A stretch of 11,656 bases of DNA from an uncultured Clostridia bacterium. Its GTDB lineage: Bacteria; Bacillota; Clostridia; UBA1381. Location: positions 1,830-13,485 of the forward strand of contig CAJTPP010000026.1 in NCBI GenBank assembly GCA_910578235.1, in the 5' to 3' direction. Numbering within the stretch: the stretch's first letter is position 1; each line of letters starts with the position of its first letter. Below are positions 1 to 7,490 of this stretch, in pieces. The position numbers and the translations under genes were made by a program. The notes under the pieces are model-generated. The model did no database searches. It had not been told where the DNA came from and saw only the letters and a program-made list of their open reading frames with translations.

Positions 1-24
1 AAGCGGCATTGCCGCTTTTATTAT
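1..24 (+). terminator. Hairpin terminator at the window edge
   Basis: AAGCGGC at 1-7 pairs perfectly with GCCGCTT at 11-17 around an ATT loop, and a T-rich run (TTTATTAT) follows on the plus strand. This looks like an intrinsic terminator for a plus-strand transcript arriving from the left. The same stem lies 23 bp past the stop of the minus-strand carD gene and could also end that transcript, but the bases that would form its U tract are outside the window. Confidence 0.6.
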
Positions 25-40
25 CTGTTAATTTATAATT

Positions 41-526
41 TCATACAAGCGACTCTACAGTATCATTCATTATGCTTTCAATATCACCTATATCCGCCAC
101 TTCCGACAGCACAAGCTCGCTTACAACAATCTGTTTGGCTGAGCATAATGTTTTTCTTTCGCTTGTAGAGAGACCTTTAAGTTTTTCACGATACATAAGT
201 TCCTTTAACACAGCAAGAACCTGATATATATCACCGGATTTAATTTTAATAAGATTATCTCTCTGACGCTTATTCCAGTTAGCATCATCCTCCACTGCCG
301 CGTCACGAAAGCACTGAAGCACTTTTTTAGCTTCCTGTTTGTCTATAACAGGACGTATACCTATATTTTCACTGCTTTCAATAGGTATATTCGTCACCAT
401 ATTGCCAATAGCAAATCTGACAACATAATACTGACGTTTTATGCCGACAATTTCCATTTCCTTTATTTCATCTATCGTTCCCGCTCCGTGCAGAGGATGC
501 ACTACCTTATCGCCGACACCATACAT
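41..526 (-). CDS. carD: CarD/CdnL-family transcriptional regulator
   Basis: This 161-aa protein has the two-part layout of CarD/CdnL. The N-terminal RNA polymerase-interacting (Tudor-like) domain spans about residues 1-60 and begins MYGVGDKVVHPLHGAGTI. The C-terminal helical domain spans about 65-161. In the family, CarD binds the RNA polymerase beta lobe and stabilises the open complex by wedging a tryptophan into the upstream edge of the bubble. That tryptophan appears to be Trp84 here, in an ANWNKR context, followed by the conserved SGDIYQV and KGLSTSE segments. The ATG start fits a purine-rich AGGCGGG site 7 nt upstream. The gene is monocistronic, with its own promoter at 575-603 and an upstream terminator at 677-715. 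The N-terminal domain is shared with Mfd, but the length and C-terminal domain exclude Mfd. The role in this organism is inferred from the family. Confidence 0.93.
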   Translation of the reverse strand: MYGVGDKVVHPLHGAGTIDEIKEMEIVGIKRQYYVVRFAIGNMVTNIPIESSENIGIRPVIDKQEAKKVLQCFRDAAVEDDANWNKRQRDNLIKIKSGDIYQVLAVLKELMYREKLKGLSTSERKTLCSAKQIVVSELVLSEVADIGDIESIMNDTVESLV

Positions 527-574
527 CTTCTATCCCGCCTTTCAAAAAAATAAACAAATTGCTCAATTTAATAT

Positions 575-603
575 ATTATACCACATTTTTATTCAAAAGT
601 CAA
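575..603 (-). promoter_or_regulatory. Sigma-A promoter of carD with extended -10
   Basis: On the minus strand, TTGACT (598-603) and TATAAT (575-580) are separated by exactly 17 bp. The -10 is preceded by TGG, giving an extended -10 (TGnTATAAT). The predicted transcription start is near 568, leaving a leader of about 40 nt before the carD ATG at 526. No gene lies between this promoter and the terminator at 677-715, so carD should be transcribed independently. Confidence 0.8.
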
Positions 604-676
604 ATTTTGTTATTGTATCATAATAACAAAAAAAAAATCAAGCGCTAATTATATATTTTTTGTATATTGTTTCCCA

Positions 677-715
677 CATATTAAAAGAGACTGCACAGCA
701 GTCTCTTTTAATATG
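677..715 (-). terminator. Intrinsic terminator after the SLH-protein gene
   Basis: A perfect 18-bp inverted repeat (677-694 and 698-715) surrounds a 3-nt loop, starting 2 bp after the TAA stop of the SLH-protein gene. On the minus strand the GC-richer core is GAGACTGC/GCAGTCTC, flanked by an A tract on the 5' side and TTTTAATATG on the 3' side. It should close the lonA-engB-SLH transcription unit. The stem is symmetric with A and T flanks, so it could also work in the other direction. Confidence 0.88.
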
Positions 716-717
716 TT

Positions 718-3105
718 TTATATAGCGTCATATAGTCTCAGAATGGTTGCTATTGACTGTTCATTTGTATAATTGCTTTTAGGCGAGAATTTATCATTGC
801 CGACGCCTGTCATTACAGTCATCTCATTCATTCTGTATACCGCTTCTCTTGCCCATTCCCCTATATCTTCAGTATCAATATAATAATATGACGTCAGTCT
901 GTAATCCTCATAAAAATCATCATATCCCATATACAGAGCAGTCTTATACAAAAGCATCGCGGCTTCCTCACGAGTTATAGTATTTTTCGGCTTAAAGCTT
1001 CCGTCATCATAACCGCTTATTATCCCTGCTGTGCCAAGACGCGATATTGTTTTGCTCTGAGTATCATTAAAGCTGACATTTGCCTCCTGCGGCATTTTAT
1101 CCTTTAATTCAAGCATACTCGACAACACATAACAGAATGTCTCTCTTGTCATATTATCCGTATACACAAGCTCATCCTTTAAATCATACGGCGCAACGTC
1201 AATAATGTAAGCTCGTTCTATTTCTTCTCTTGCCCACTGCGACGGTACGGATTTATTAAATTCAATCTCGGGTAACGGCATACGCTTTGTATAACTCTCC
1301 CACTTCTGTCCGTCCGCTGATTTAAATCGGTTGCCATCCGCATCCTCAATATAATAATAACCGTCATAATAAAGTCCGAGCCGTGTCAGCTTATCAAATT
1401 TATACTTATCAGTCACATTATATTTTTCGTCAAGATAATAAATTGTTTTTACCTTATCCCAATCGTTTGTATAATAATAAGGACAGCCGTCCCATTCCAT
1501 CCACCGAAGCATGTAGCCGGTGTCTGTCTTTACCAGTTCATAACGGTCATAATTCCCGCCTATTATAGTTTTGATTTCATCTGAAAGCTTATCCATTGCC
1601 TCCTTTGCCGTAACTCCTGTTGTCACAGGCCCTTTAGCTGCTCTTTGCTCTTTTACATAATCCTCATATGTTTTACCCACATGACTCTCATTGCATACTT
1701 TAAAAGAATTTTTTATTCCGCCAACATAGTTTATAGGCAAAACAAGATTTATTGAAAATTCCTTTTCACTGTTCGCGGGAATTTTTACACTTGCCATAGT
1801 ATCTTTTGTGGCAGGATTTTTTTCTCCCTTAAGCAATCCGCTGTGCTTACCTTCTTCATCCTCGACAAACACAGCTACATTTGACGAGGTTTCCACATCG
1901 TACTCAAAATATTTGTCAATACCGGTAGTATTTTTAACCTTCAAATTATAGCACTCCGTCACACAGTAATTCCCCATACTGCACGCATACCCCTGATTAC
2001 TGCGTTTGGCTGAAAGCATATAATTCGGCACATATTCATCAGCGGTATACCATGTGGCATCTCCCTCATATGATGCGGTATCACTATGGAACGGATCCCA
2101 TATCCATGTATTATCCTTCTTATCCTTTTTCACCTTAGAACCGTAATATGTAAGCTTGGAGTCATCTGTATATCTCATCGTAAGCAAATCAGATTGCACG
2201 GATATTCTTTTGGACCATATATCATCCTGCGGATTAAGATGACTGCACCAGGACTCGGTAACGCAGCCGTCTTCCTCGTACTGATTAAAAACTTTATTCG
2301 GTATATATTCACCGTCCTTCATCTTGCTGTCAATCGTATATTCCAAATCAACGCTCACTTTGGGCAGGGTATCCGCTATTCCTTTCTGTGTTCTGGTATA
2401 CGCGTATTTGCCGAACAACGCGTCCTTGTCAAACCCGCTCCTGTCACCAATCACATCTCCCGACTTAAACGCGGCGACATTGAAATTTATTTTTCCCGAC
2501 TCCAGTTCAAATTCGCCCATTATCTGAGACGGTTTACGGTACGCCACTGAACTGTACCCGTCCATGTATTCACTCAACCACACAGTCTCGCCTTTTTTTA
2601 TTTCAAGAGTAACAGGCTCGTATTCCTGCGCCTCATAAAGCCATGAACCGTTAAGCTCGGCAAGATTTACTCCGAGAAATGATGCGAGTCCTCTCAAACA
2701 TCCCACCTTGTTCATTTCTTTCGCCCATGTTCCATCACTGTATATAAACGCTTCATCATCAGTTGTTTCAAAAAACGCCTTATTTATTGTAATCACACTA
2801 TCCTCGGCTGCCGTAATCTCAGCGTCAATTTCAATATCATAGCCCTTGTCATATCCCTCATTTGTATCAGTACAATTTATATGACACATAAGAAAGTCAT
2901 ATAAATCAGGTTCAAGGTTTTTATTATTCATGATATATGACGCGGGATTATCCCCGCTGTTCATTAAATCCTGATTTCTAAGTCCTTCGGGATTATTACA
3001 GTAAATCCATTTACCTCCGCCCTCGGGCGTAAAAACTATATCCGCCGCCGAGGCGCTCATTGACAGAGCGCACAGCGCTATTATAACCGCAAGCAGCTTC
3101 TTCAA
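718..3105 (-). CDS. Secreted S-layer-homology (SLH) domain protein with unclassified ectodomain
   Basis: This 795-aa exported protein has a signal peptide: KK at positions 2-3, a hydrophobic run at 4-16 and an ASA|A cleavage site near residue 20. Cys12 lacks a proper lipobox, so it is probably not a lipoprotein. Three C-terminal SLH repeats (about 624-676, 677-740 and 741-795) include the typical segment GIISGYDDGSFKPKNTITRE in the second. SLH triplets normally bind pyruvylated secondary cell-wall polymer and hold the protein on the surface. Residues 22-620 match no family I recognise. They are rich in Tyr, Asp and Trp, with an Asp-box-like SADGQKW near 605 and a tyrosine-rich stretch before it. 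Translation starts at TTG (3103-3105), supported by AAGGAGG 8 nt upstream, and no ATG is available nearby. The gene lies 24 bp after engB and ends at a strong terminator. Surface anchoring is confident; the ligand or activity is unknown. Confidence 0.85.
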   Translation of the reverse strand: MKKLLAVIIALCALSMSASAADIVFTPEGGGKWIYCNNPEGLRNQDLMNSGDNPASYIMNNKNLEPDLYDFLMCHINCTDTNEGYDKGYDIEIDAEITAAEDSVITINKAFFETTDDEAFIYSDGTWAKEMNKVGCLRGLASFLGVNLAELNGSWLYEAQEYEPVTLEIKKGETVWLSEYMDGYSSVAYRKPSQIMGEFELESGKINFNVAAFKSGDVIGDRSGFDKDALFGKYAYTRTQKGIADTLPKVSVDLEYTIDSKMKDGEYIPNKVFNQYEEDGCVTESWCSHLNPQDDIWSKRISVQSDLLTMRYTDDSKLTYYGSKVKKDKKDNTWIWDPFHSDTASYEGDATWYTADEYVPNYMLSAKRSNQGYACSMGNYCVTECYNLKVKNTTGIDKYFEYDVETSSNVAVFVEDEEGKHSGLLKGEKNPATKDTMASVKIPANSEKEFSINLVLPINYVGGIKNSFKVCNESHVGKTYEDYVKEQRAAKGPVTTGVTAKEAMDKLSDEIKTIIGGNYDRYELVKTDTGYMLRWMEWDGCPYYYTNDWDKVKTIYYLDEKYNVTDKYKFDKLTRLGLYYDGYYYIEDADGNRFKSADGQKWESYTKRMPLPEIEFNKSVPSQWAREEIERAYIIDVAPYDLKDELVYTDNMTRETFCYVLSSMLELKDKMPQEANVSFNDTQSKTISRLGTAGIISGYDDGSFKPKNTITREEAAMLLYKTALYMGYDDFYEDYRLTSYYYIDTEDIGEWAREAVYRMNEMTVMTGVGNDKFSPKSNYTNEQSIATILRLYDAI

Positions 3106-3113
3106 TGCTTTCT

Positions 3114-3120
3114 CCTCCTT
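3114..3120 (-). promoter_or_regulatory. Shine-Dalgarno site selecting a TTG start (SLH protein)
   Basis: AAGGAGG on the minus strand lies 8 nt before the TTG at 3103-3105, inside the 24-bp gap after engB. The next codons (AAG AAG CTG CTT) begin a standard signal peptide, so TTG is the natural start. Confidence 0.8.
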
Positions 3121-3129
3121 TTACAGAAT

Positions 3130-3747
3130 TTATTCGTTATCCTCATCATACGGAAACAACTCGCCTGCCCGCATCATTTCAATCATATCCCAGACTGAAC
3201 ACTTGCCCTCGTCATCCTTGATTGAAAACGGCACAAGCAAATCATCCTCACCCATTTCAAGTGTATCCCATATACGTTCCAGATTGGGCTCAATTTCCTT
3301 CTTCTTCAGCTTATCCATCTTTGTCGCGACAACTATAAGATTTTCATGGTAATGACGTATCCACTGCGCCATCTGTATATCATCCTTTGTTGGCTTATGA
3401 CGGCTGTCCACCAGAAGTATTGTCTGTACAAGCGGCTCACGGTTAGCAAGGTAATCCTCCATCATTTTGCCCCACTTTTCCGTCTCCTGCTTTGAACGCT
3501 GAGCGTAGCCGTATCCCGGTAAATCTACAAGATAAATCGTATCATCTATATTATAGAAATTTATTGTCACGGTTTTTCCCGGAGTACCTGAGACGCGCGC
3601 AAGCGCTTTACGGTTGAGCAGCTTGTTTATAAGCGAGGACTTGCCGACATTTGAACGTCCCGCAAAAGCAAATTCCATATAACCCGTTGAAGGATACTGA
3701 TTAGGCCGTACGGCCGAAATTGTAAAGCTCGCATTATGTATATTCAT
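3130..3747 (-). CDS. engB: Ribosome-biogenesis GTP-binding protein EngB/YsxC
   Basis: This 205-aa TRAFAC-class GTPase has every G motif in order: G1 GRSNVGKS at 30-37, the switch I threonine in GTPGKT at about 54-59, G3 DLPGYG at 75-80, G4 TKMD at 142-145 and a G5-type FSIKDDEGK at about 174-182. EngB (YihA/YsxC) acts in the cytoplasm in late assembly of the 50S ribosomal subunit and is essential in many bacteria. Length is normal for the family apart from a short acidic tail (PYDEDNE). The ATG start has AAAGGA 10 nt upstream. The gene lies 19 bp after lonA, matching the lonA-ysxC order known from Bacillus subtilis, and 24 bp before the SLH-protein gene. I see no promoter of its own, so it is probably transcribed from the lonA promoter. 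Confidence 0.96.
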   Translation of the reverse strand: MNIHNASFTISAVRPNQYPSTGYMEFAFAGRSNVGKSSLINKLLNRKALARVSGTPGKTVTINFYNIDDTIYLVDLPGYGYAQRSKQETEKWGKMMEDYLANREPLVQTILLVDSRHKPTKDDIQMAQWIRHYHENLIVVATKMDKLKKKEIEPNLERIWDTLEMGEDDLLVPFSIKDDEGKCSVWDMIEMMRAGELFPYDEDNE

Positions 3748-3766
3748 CCTCTTTTGTTCCTTTCTG

Positions 3767-6091
3767 TTACTGTCTCAAAGCGTTTGAAAGCACGATATCC
3801 ATGCTGCCAGCAGGAATAAATTTCAGTTTCTTTCTTATTTCCTGCGGCACATCGTCAATATCAGGCCTGTTGTCCTCGGGTATTATTATATCAGTAATAC
3901 CGGCGCGGTATGCCGCAAGTGATTTTTCTTTAAGCCCGCCTATCGGCAGAACGCGTCCTCTCAATGTTATTTCACCTGTCATTGCGATATCGTTCCTCAC
4001 AGGACTTTCCGTAAGCGCGCTGACAACGGCTGTCGCCATTGTTATACCCGCCGACGGGCCGTCTTTGGGCACCGCGCCCTCGGGCACATGAATATGTATG
4101 TCCTTCGTCTTATGAAAATCTTCTTTCACTCCAAGATCTCTTGAATTCGCCCGTATATAGCTTATCGCGGCACGGGCGCTCTCCTTCATTACATCCCCGA
4201 GTTTTCCGGTAAGCTCCACTTTTCCGCTGCCGGGCATGACATTCACCTCTATAGAAAGTGTGTCTCCTCCCACGGCCGTCCATGCAAGCCCTCTCGCGAC
4301 TCCAACTTCATCACGTTCGTTCATCATATCAAAATGATAACGCTTCTTTCCAAGATAATCCTCAATATTTTTATCAGTAATCTTAATTGATTTCTTTCGC
4401 GTTTCAAGAAGCTGTTTTGCTGATTTGCGGCAAACTCGTGCAATCTGTCCCTCCAGTTTCCTCACTCCCGCCTCGCGCGTATAATATTCTATTATTGATT
4501 TTAGTGAATTATCCGTAAAATTTATCTGTTTTTCATTCAAACCATTTTGCTGCAAAGATTTTTTTACAAGATAGTCCTTTGCTATATGGAATTTTTCATT
4601 TGACGTATATCCCGAAAGCTCAATAATCTCCATTCTGTCAAGTAACGGACGTGAGATTGTGTCAAGCACGTTAGCTGTAGTCACAAACAGTACCTGTGAC
4701 AAATCAAACGGCACCTCTATATAGTGATCTCTGAATGAAGCGTTTTGCTCATAATCCAGCACCTCCAGCAGAGCGGCGGATGGATCCCCTTTATAATCAG
4801 CGCCCATTTTGTCTATTTCATCAAGCAATATAAGCGGATTTTTTGTCTTTGCCTCTTTCATGGCGGCCATTATTCTGCCTTCCATTGCGCCTATATATGT
4901 TTTTCGGTGTCCTCGTATATCCGATTCGTCATGTATACCGCCAAGTGAAATTCTTACATATTTTCTGCCCAACGCCCGGGCAATCGATTTTGCGATTGAG
5001 GTTTTTCCCACTCCCGGCGGTCCTGACAGACATAAAATTGTACCATTTTTACCCTTTGTCATTTGTCTTACCGCAAGATATTCCATAACACGTTCCTTAA
5101 CCTTATCCAAACCGTAATGATCTTCATCAAGAATGGTCCGTGCCTGTTCTATATCAAAGCATTCTTTAGACTGCTTGTTCCACGGAAGGTCAAGAACCGC
5201 GTCAAGATAATTTCTTATAACAGAGCTTTCCGATGATGAATGTGCCAGCTTTACAAGTCTATCAACCTCTTTCAGAAGCTTATCCTTAATCTCTTTCCCC
5301 GCTTTAAGCTTTCTTATACGCGTTTTATATTCCTCGGCCTCTGCTTTTATCCCGTCAGAATCGCCCAACTCATCCTGTATTACCCGAAGCTGTTCCCGAA
5401 GATAATATTCCTTTTGATTTTTGTCTATTCTTTCCTTTACCTTATGCGCGATCTTACGTTCAAGCCTGAGCACCTCAAGATGGTTCTGAACTGCCACTAT
5501 AAGCGTTTCTACCCGTTCCATAATGTCAAAGGTTCCGAGAAGTGTCTGCTTTGTTTCTATATCAAGCTCAACACCTGCGGCAATGGTATCACATAATTCA
5601 CTTATATTCTTTATTGACATAACCTGCATAAAATGCTCTGCTGTCAGCTTAGGATTTTGAGAAAAATATTCCTCGTATGTTTTTTTCAGGCGATGCCTGT
5701 ACGCTTCATGCAGCGGCAGCACTGTTCTCATACCGCCGACGTCCTCGCCATAACAGCGTATTCCCGCGCTGAGAAATTGATCTCCGTCCATAATCTTCTC
5801 TATAACGCCGCGCCTGATACCGGTAACAATTACGCGCGTTACAGATCCCGGCATATGCATAACCTGCTTTATCTGAGCTACCGTACCGACATCATAAACA
5901 TCATTCAAAGTCGGTTTTTCCATATTAGCGTCTTTCTGAGCCGCAAGAAAAACCTCTGTTTCAGCTTCCATAGCAGCTTCAAGCGCCTTTACTGAAATCT
6001 CTCTCGCCGCGTCAAAATTAAGCGTCATGTATGGAAACAGCACCATTCCGCGCATTGGCACCACAGGCAAATATCTTAATTCTTCTTCCAA
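3767..6091 (-). CDS. lon: ATP-dependent protease LonA (endopeptidase La)
   Basis: This full-length 774-aa LonA degrades misfolded and selected regulatory proteins in the cytoplasm as a ring-shaped AAA+ serine protease. The substrate-binding N domain spans about residues 5-200, followed by the helical linker. The AAA+ module has Walker A GPPGVGKT at 357-364 and Walker B ILLDEID at 421-427. The peptidase domain carries the Ser/Lys dyad: Ser680 in PKDGPSAG and Lys723 in GGLKEK. All catalytic elements are intact. Translation appears to start at TTG (6089-6091), with AGGAG 9 nt upstream and no ATG close by. The next residues (EEELRYLPVVPMRGMVLFP) are where the family begins. Its own sigma-A promoter lies at 6146-6174. 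No CIRCE element or standard CtsR operator is visible in the leader. The lonB-like/lonA/engB order is typical of Firmicutes. Confidence 0.97.
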   Translation of the reverse strand: MEEELRYLPVVPMRGMVLFPYMTLNFDAAREISVKALEAAMEAETEVFLAAQKDANMEKPTLNDVYDVGTVAQIKQVMHMPGSVTRVIVTGIRRGVIEKIMDGDQFLSAGIRCYGEDVGGMRTVLPLHEAYRHRLKKTYEEYFSQNPKLTAEHFMQVMSIKNISELCDTIAAGVELDIETKQTLLGTFDIMERVETLIVAVQNHLEVLRLERKIAHKVKERIDKNQKEYYLREQLRVIQDELGDSDGIKAEAEEYKTRIRKLKAGKEIKDKLLKEVDRLVKLAHSSSESSVIRNYLDAVLDLPWNKQSKECFDIEQARTILDEDHYGLDKVKERVMEYLAVRQMTKGKNGTILCLSGPPGVGKTSIAKSIARALGRKYVRISLGGIHDESDIRGHRKTYIGAMEGRIMAAMKEAKTKNPLILLDEIDKMGADYKGDPSAALLEVLDYEQNASFRDHYIEVPFDLSQVLFVTTANVLDTISRPLLDRMEIIELSGYTSNEKFHIAKDYLVKKSLQQNGLNEKQINFTDNSLKSIIEYYTREAGVRKLEGQIARVCRKSAKQLLETRKKSIKITDKNIEDYLGKKRYHFDMMNERDEVGVARGLAWTAVGGDTLSIEVNVMPGSGKVELTGKLGDVMKESARAAISYIRANSRDLGVKEDFHKTKDIHIHVPEGAVPKDGPSAGITMATAVVSALTESPVRNDIAMTGEITLRGRVLPIGGLKEKSLAAYRAGITDIIIPEDNRPDIDDVPQEIRKKLKFIPAGSMDIVLSNALRQ

Positions 6092-6145
6092 TGTATTTCA
6101 CTCCTAAATAAACAGTATTGTCTTATTATATGCTATAACATTACT

Positions 6146-6174
6146 ATTATATAATTTTTTCACACTTTTTTCAA
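6146..6174 (-). promoter_or_regulatory. Sigma-A promoter of lonA overlapping the lonB-like stop
   Basis: On the minus strand, TTGAAA (6169-6174) and TATAAT (6146-6151) are 17 bp apart. The -35 box overlaps the TGA stop of the lonB-like gene (6171-6173). The predicted start near 6139 gives a leader of about 48 nt before the TTG of lonA. This allows lonA-engB-SLH to be transcribed independently of the lonB-like gene. Confidence 0.78.
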
Positions 6175-7256
6175 CTGTTTTTTTCTTTTGGCTTTATTAC
6201 CGATATATCTATTATTTTTTCGTCCGCTCCAAAATAGTGTCCGTTCGTATAATGACATACATTCAGCGTCCATGCCGCATCTTCTATTCCGATACGCTGC
6301 TTTCCGTCAAGACATATAATATTTTTTGCCATCTGCAAAATTTTCACAGCGTCTCTGCCGCTCCCTGCGTATTTTGAAATAAGTTCCACGGCCCCGTTGT
6401 CTATAGCAATATTCAATCTTTCGCACGTATTATGCACAATACTTGCAATTTGCTCACGCGTCAGTGAATTAAAATATATCTCAACGCATCTTGAACGGAT
6501 CGCCTCAGGTATTTCCTCGCTTTTACGCGTTGTTGCCCCTATCAGGCGAAAATCAGCCGGAATTCCGTTTCTGAAGATATCATGAATATATGTCGGAATA
6601 TTTTTACTTCCCTCACTGTAATAAGCGCTTTCAAACATTACACGTCTATCTTCAAGAACCTTCAGCAGCTTGTTAATCTGACACTGCTGCAGCTCTCCTA
6701 TCTCATCTATAAACAACACTCCGCCATGAGCCTTGGAAACAGCTCCCTCCTTTGGCTGAGGAACACCGGCCGCTCCGTATGCTCCGGCACCCTGATAAAT
6801 AGGATCATGCACGGAACCTATTAGAGGATCAGCTATAGACCTCTCATCATATCTCATTATTGTAGCGTCTACTTCAATAAATTTCGCATCGCTTTTAAAC
6901 GGTGTGCCCTCGCTTTGTTTCGCGCATTCCAGCGCAAGACGTGCAGCGGCAGTCTTTCCCACACCGGGAGAGCCATATATAAGAATATGCTGAGGATTAG
7001 GTCCGCATAAAGCCGCCTTCATTGCCTTTAGAGCATCCTCCTGACCGACAATTTCCTCTATCGCCCTCGGTCTCGCCGCCTCTGTAAGCGGTTCAGCCAG
7101 ACTTATGTGTCGCATATCATTCAGACGCTCCGCCTCTTTCTTTGAATTCTCCTCCAAAGTCCGGGTATCTGAATGTTCTCCTTTCAGCTTGGTAAAAAAA
7201 TACATACCTATTACAAGCGTGAAGAAAAACTGTGTTATCATAATTATTCCACTCAT
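6171..7256 (-). CDS. LonB-like membrane-anchored AAA+ ATPase lacking the Lon peptidase domain
   Basis: From the preferred ATG at 7254-7256 the product is 361 aa. It opens with a membrane segment (about residues 3-22, ITQFFFTLVIGMYFF), then a charged linker. A complete AAA+ module of LonB type follows: Walker A GSPGVGKT at 95-102, Walker B LFIDEIGE at 181-188, sensor 1 GATT at 240-243, arginine-finger region AIRSR at 252-256 and sensor 2 GRDAV at 300-304. The LonB signature ADPLIGSVHDPIYQGAGAYG is present. B. subtilis LonB is about 550 aa and continues into a Ser/Lys peptidase domain. Here the protein ends soon after sensor 2 with a short Lys-rich tail, and only 79 bp separate its stop from lonA. 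ATP binding is likely; proteolysis is not possible from this chain. It may be a remodelling or unfolding ATPase, or an evolutionary remnant. An upstream in-frame start at 7292 would add 12 residues but lacks the strong ribosome binding site. Confidence 0.88.
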   Translation of the reverse strand: MSGIIMITQFFFTLVIGMYFFTKLKGEHSDTRTLEENSKKEAERLNDMRHISLAEPLTEAARPRAIEEIVGQEDALKAMKAALCGPNPQHILIYGSPGVGKTAAARLALECAKQSEGTPFKSDAKFIEVDATIMRYDERSIADPLIGSVHDPIYQGAGAYGAAGVPQPKEGAVSKAHGGVLFIDEIGELQQCQINKLLKVLEDRRVMFESAYYSEGSKNIPTYIHDIFRNGIPADFRLIGATTRKSEEIPEAIRSRCVEIYFNSLTREQIASIVHNTCERLNIAIDNGAVELISKYAGSGRDAVKILQMAKNIICLDGKQRIGIEDAAWTLNVCHYTNGHYFGADEKIIDISVIKPKEKNS

Positions 7257-7263
7257 ATTAATT

Positions 7264-7269
7264 CCTCCT
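7264..7269 (-). promoter_or_regulatory. Shine-Dalgarno site fixing the lonB-like start
   Basis: AGGAGG on the minus strand lies 7 nt before the ATG at 7254-7256. This favours a product that begins MSGIIMITQ, as LonB proteins do with their membrane anchor, over an in-frame start at 7292 that would have this site inside its coding sequence. Confidence 0.8.
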
Positions 7270-7315
7270 GTTACTAAATATAGTTTTTTCAAACACAGGA
7301 TATTTATTCTGATTT

Positions 7316-7376
7316 AACAGTGGAATATTTTCATGCGATGTCAAAAAACAGTGGATTAAAGCAAATTTTGTCAAAA
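7316..7376 (-). repeat. Two imperfect tandem repeats upstream of the lonB-like gene
   Basis: Two adjacent units of 30-31 bp (7347-7376 and 7316-7346) each read TTTTGACA, a variable middle of about 14 bp, then TCCACTGTT on the minus strand. Both ends are conserved while the centres differ, as expected for duplicated binding sites rather than a recent duplication. The units are 60-120 bp upstream of the lonB-like ATG. The TTGACA elements equal a sigma-A -35 box, but no good -10 lies at 16-18 bp from either. The remaining spacer (7257-7490) otherwise holds only the ribosome binding site and the palindrome at 7424-7443. Confidence 0.5.
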
Positions 7377-7423
7377 CAAATTTATAAGTATTTATCGATA
7401 TTTATTCTTATAAAAATTTATAG

Positions 7424-7443
7424 GTATGCGGATATCCGCATAC
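7424..7443 (-). terminator. 20-bp palindrome downstream of ridA, possible weak terminator
   Basis: GTATGCGG (7424-7431) and CCGCATAC (7436-7443) are perfectly complementary around ATAT, starting 47 bp after the ridA stop. In RNA this gives an 8-bp stem with a 4-nt loop. Read on the minus strand it is followed by CTATAAATTTTTATAAG, a broken rather than clean U tract. It may be an intrinsic terminator for the ridA transcript or a dyad operator for the lonB-like gene. Confidence 0.45.
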
Positions 7444-7490
7444 TTACAAAAATATAATTCATACAACAAATTGCAAAACAATTTTATGCA

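Noticed and set aside
3035..3105. Cys12 in the SLH-protein signal peptide as a lipoprotein attachment site.
   Set aside because: The residues before it (IAL) do not form a lipobox, and a normal ASA|A signal peptidase I site follows at residues 18-21.
7257..7292. Upstream in-frame start for the lonB-like gene, adding 12 residues (MKKLYLVTGGIN).
   Set aside because: The AGGAGG site at 7264-7269 would lie inside the coding sequence, and it is ideally placed for the ATG at 7254-7256, which also matches the usual LonB N-terminus.
7339..7374. TGTCAAA elements (plus strand) upstream of the lonB-like gene as a CtsR operator.
   Set aside because: CtsR sites are GGTCAAA-like heptads in tandem with a 3-bp gap. 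Here single heptads are 30 bp apart and the first base does not match.
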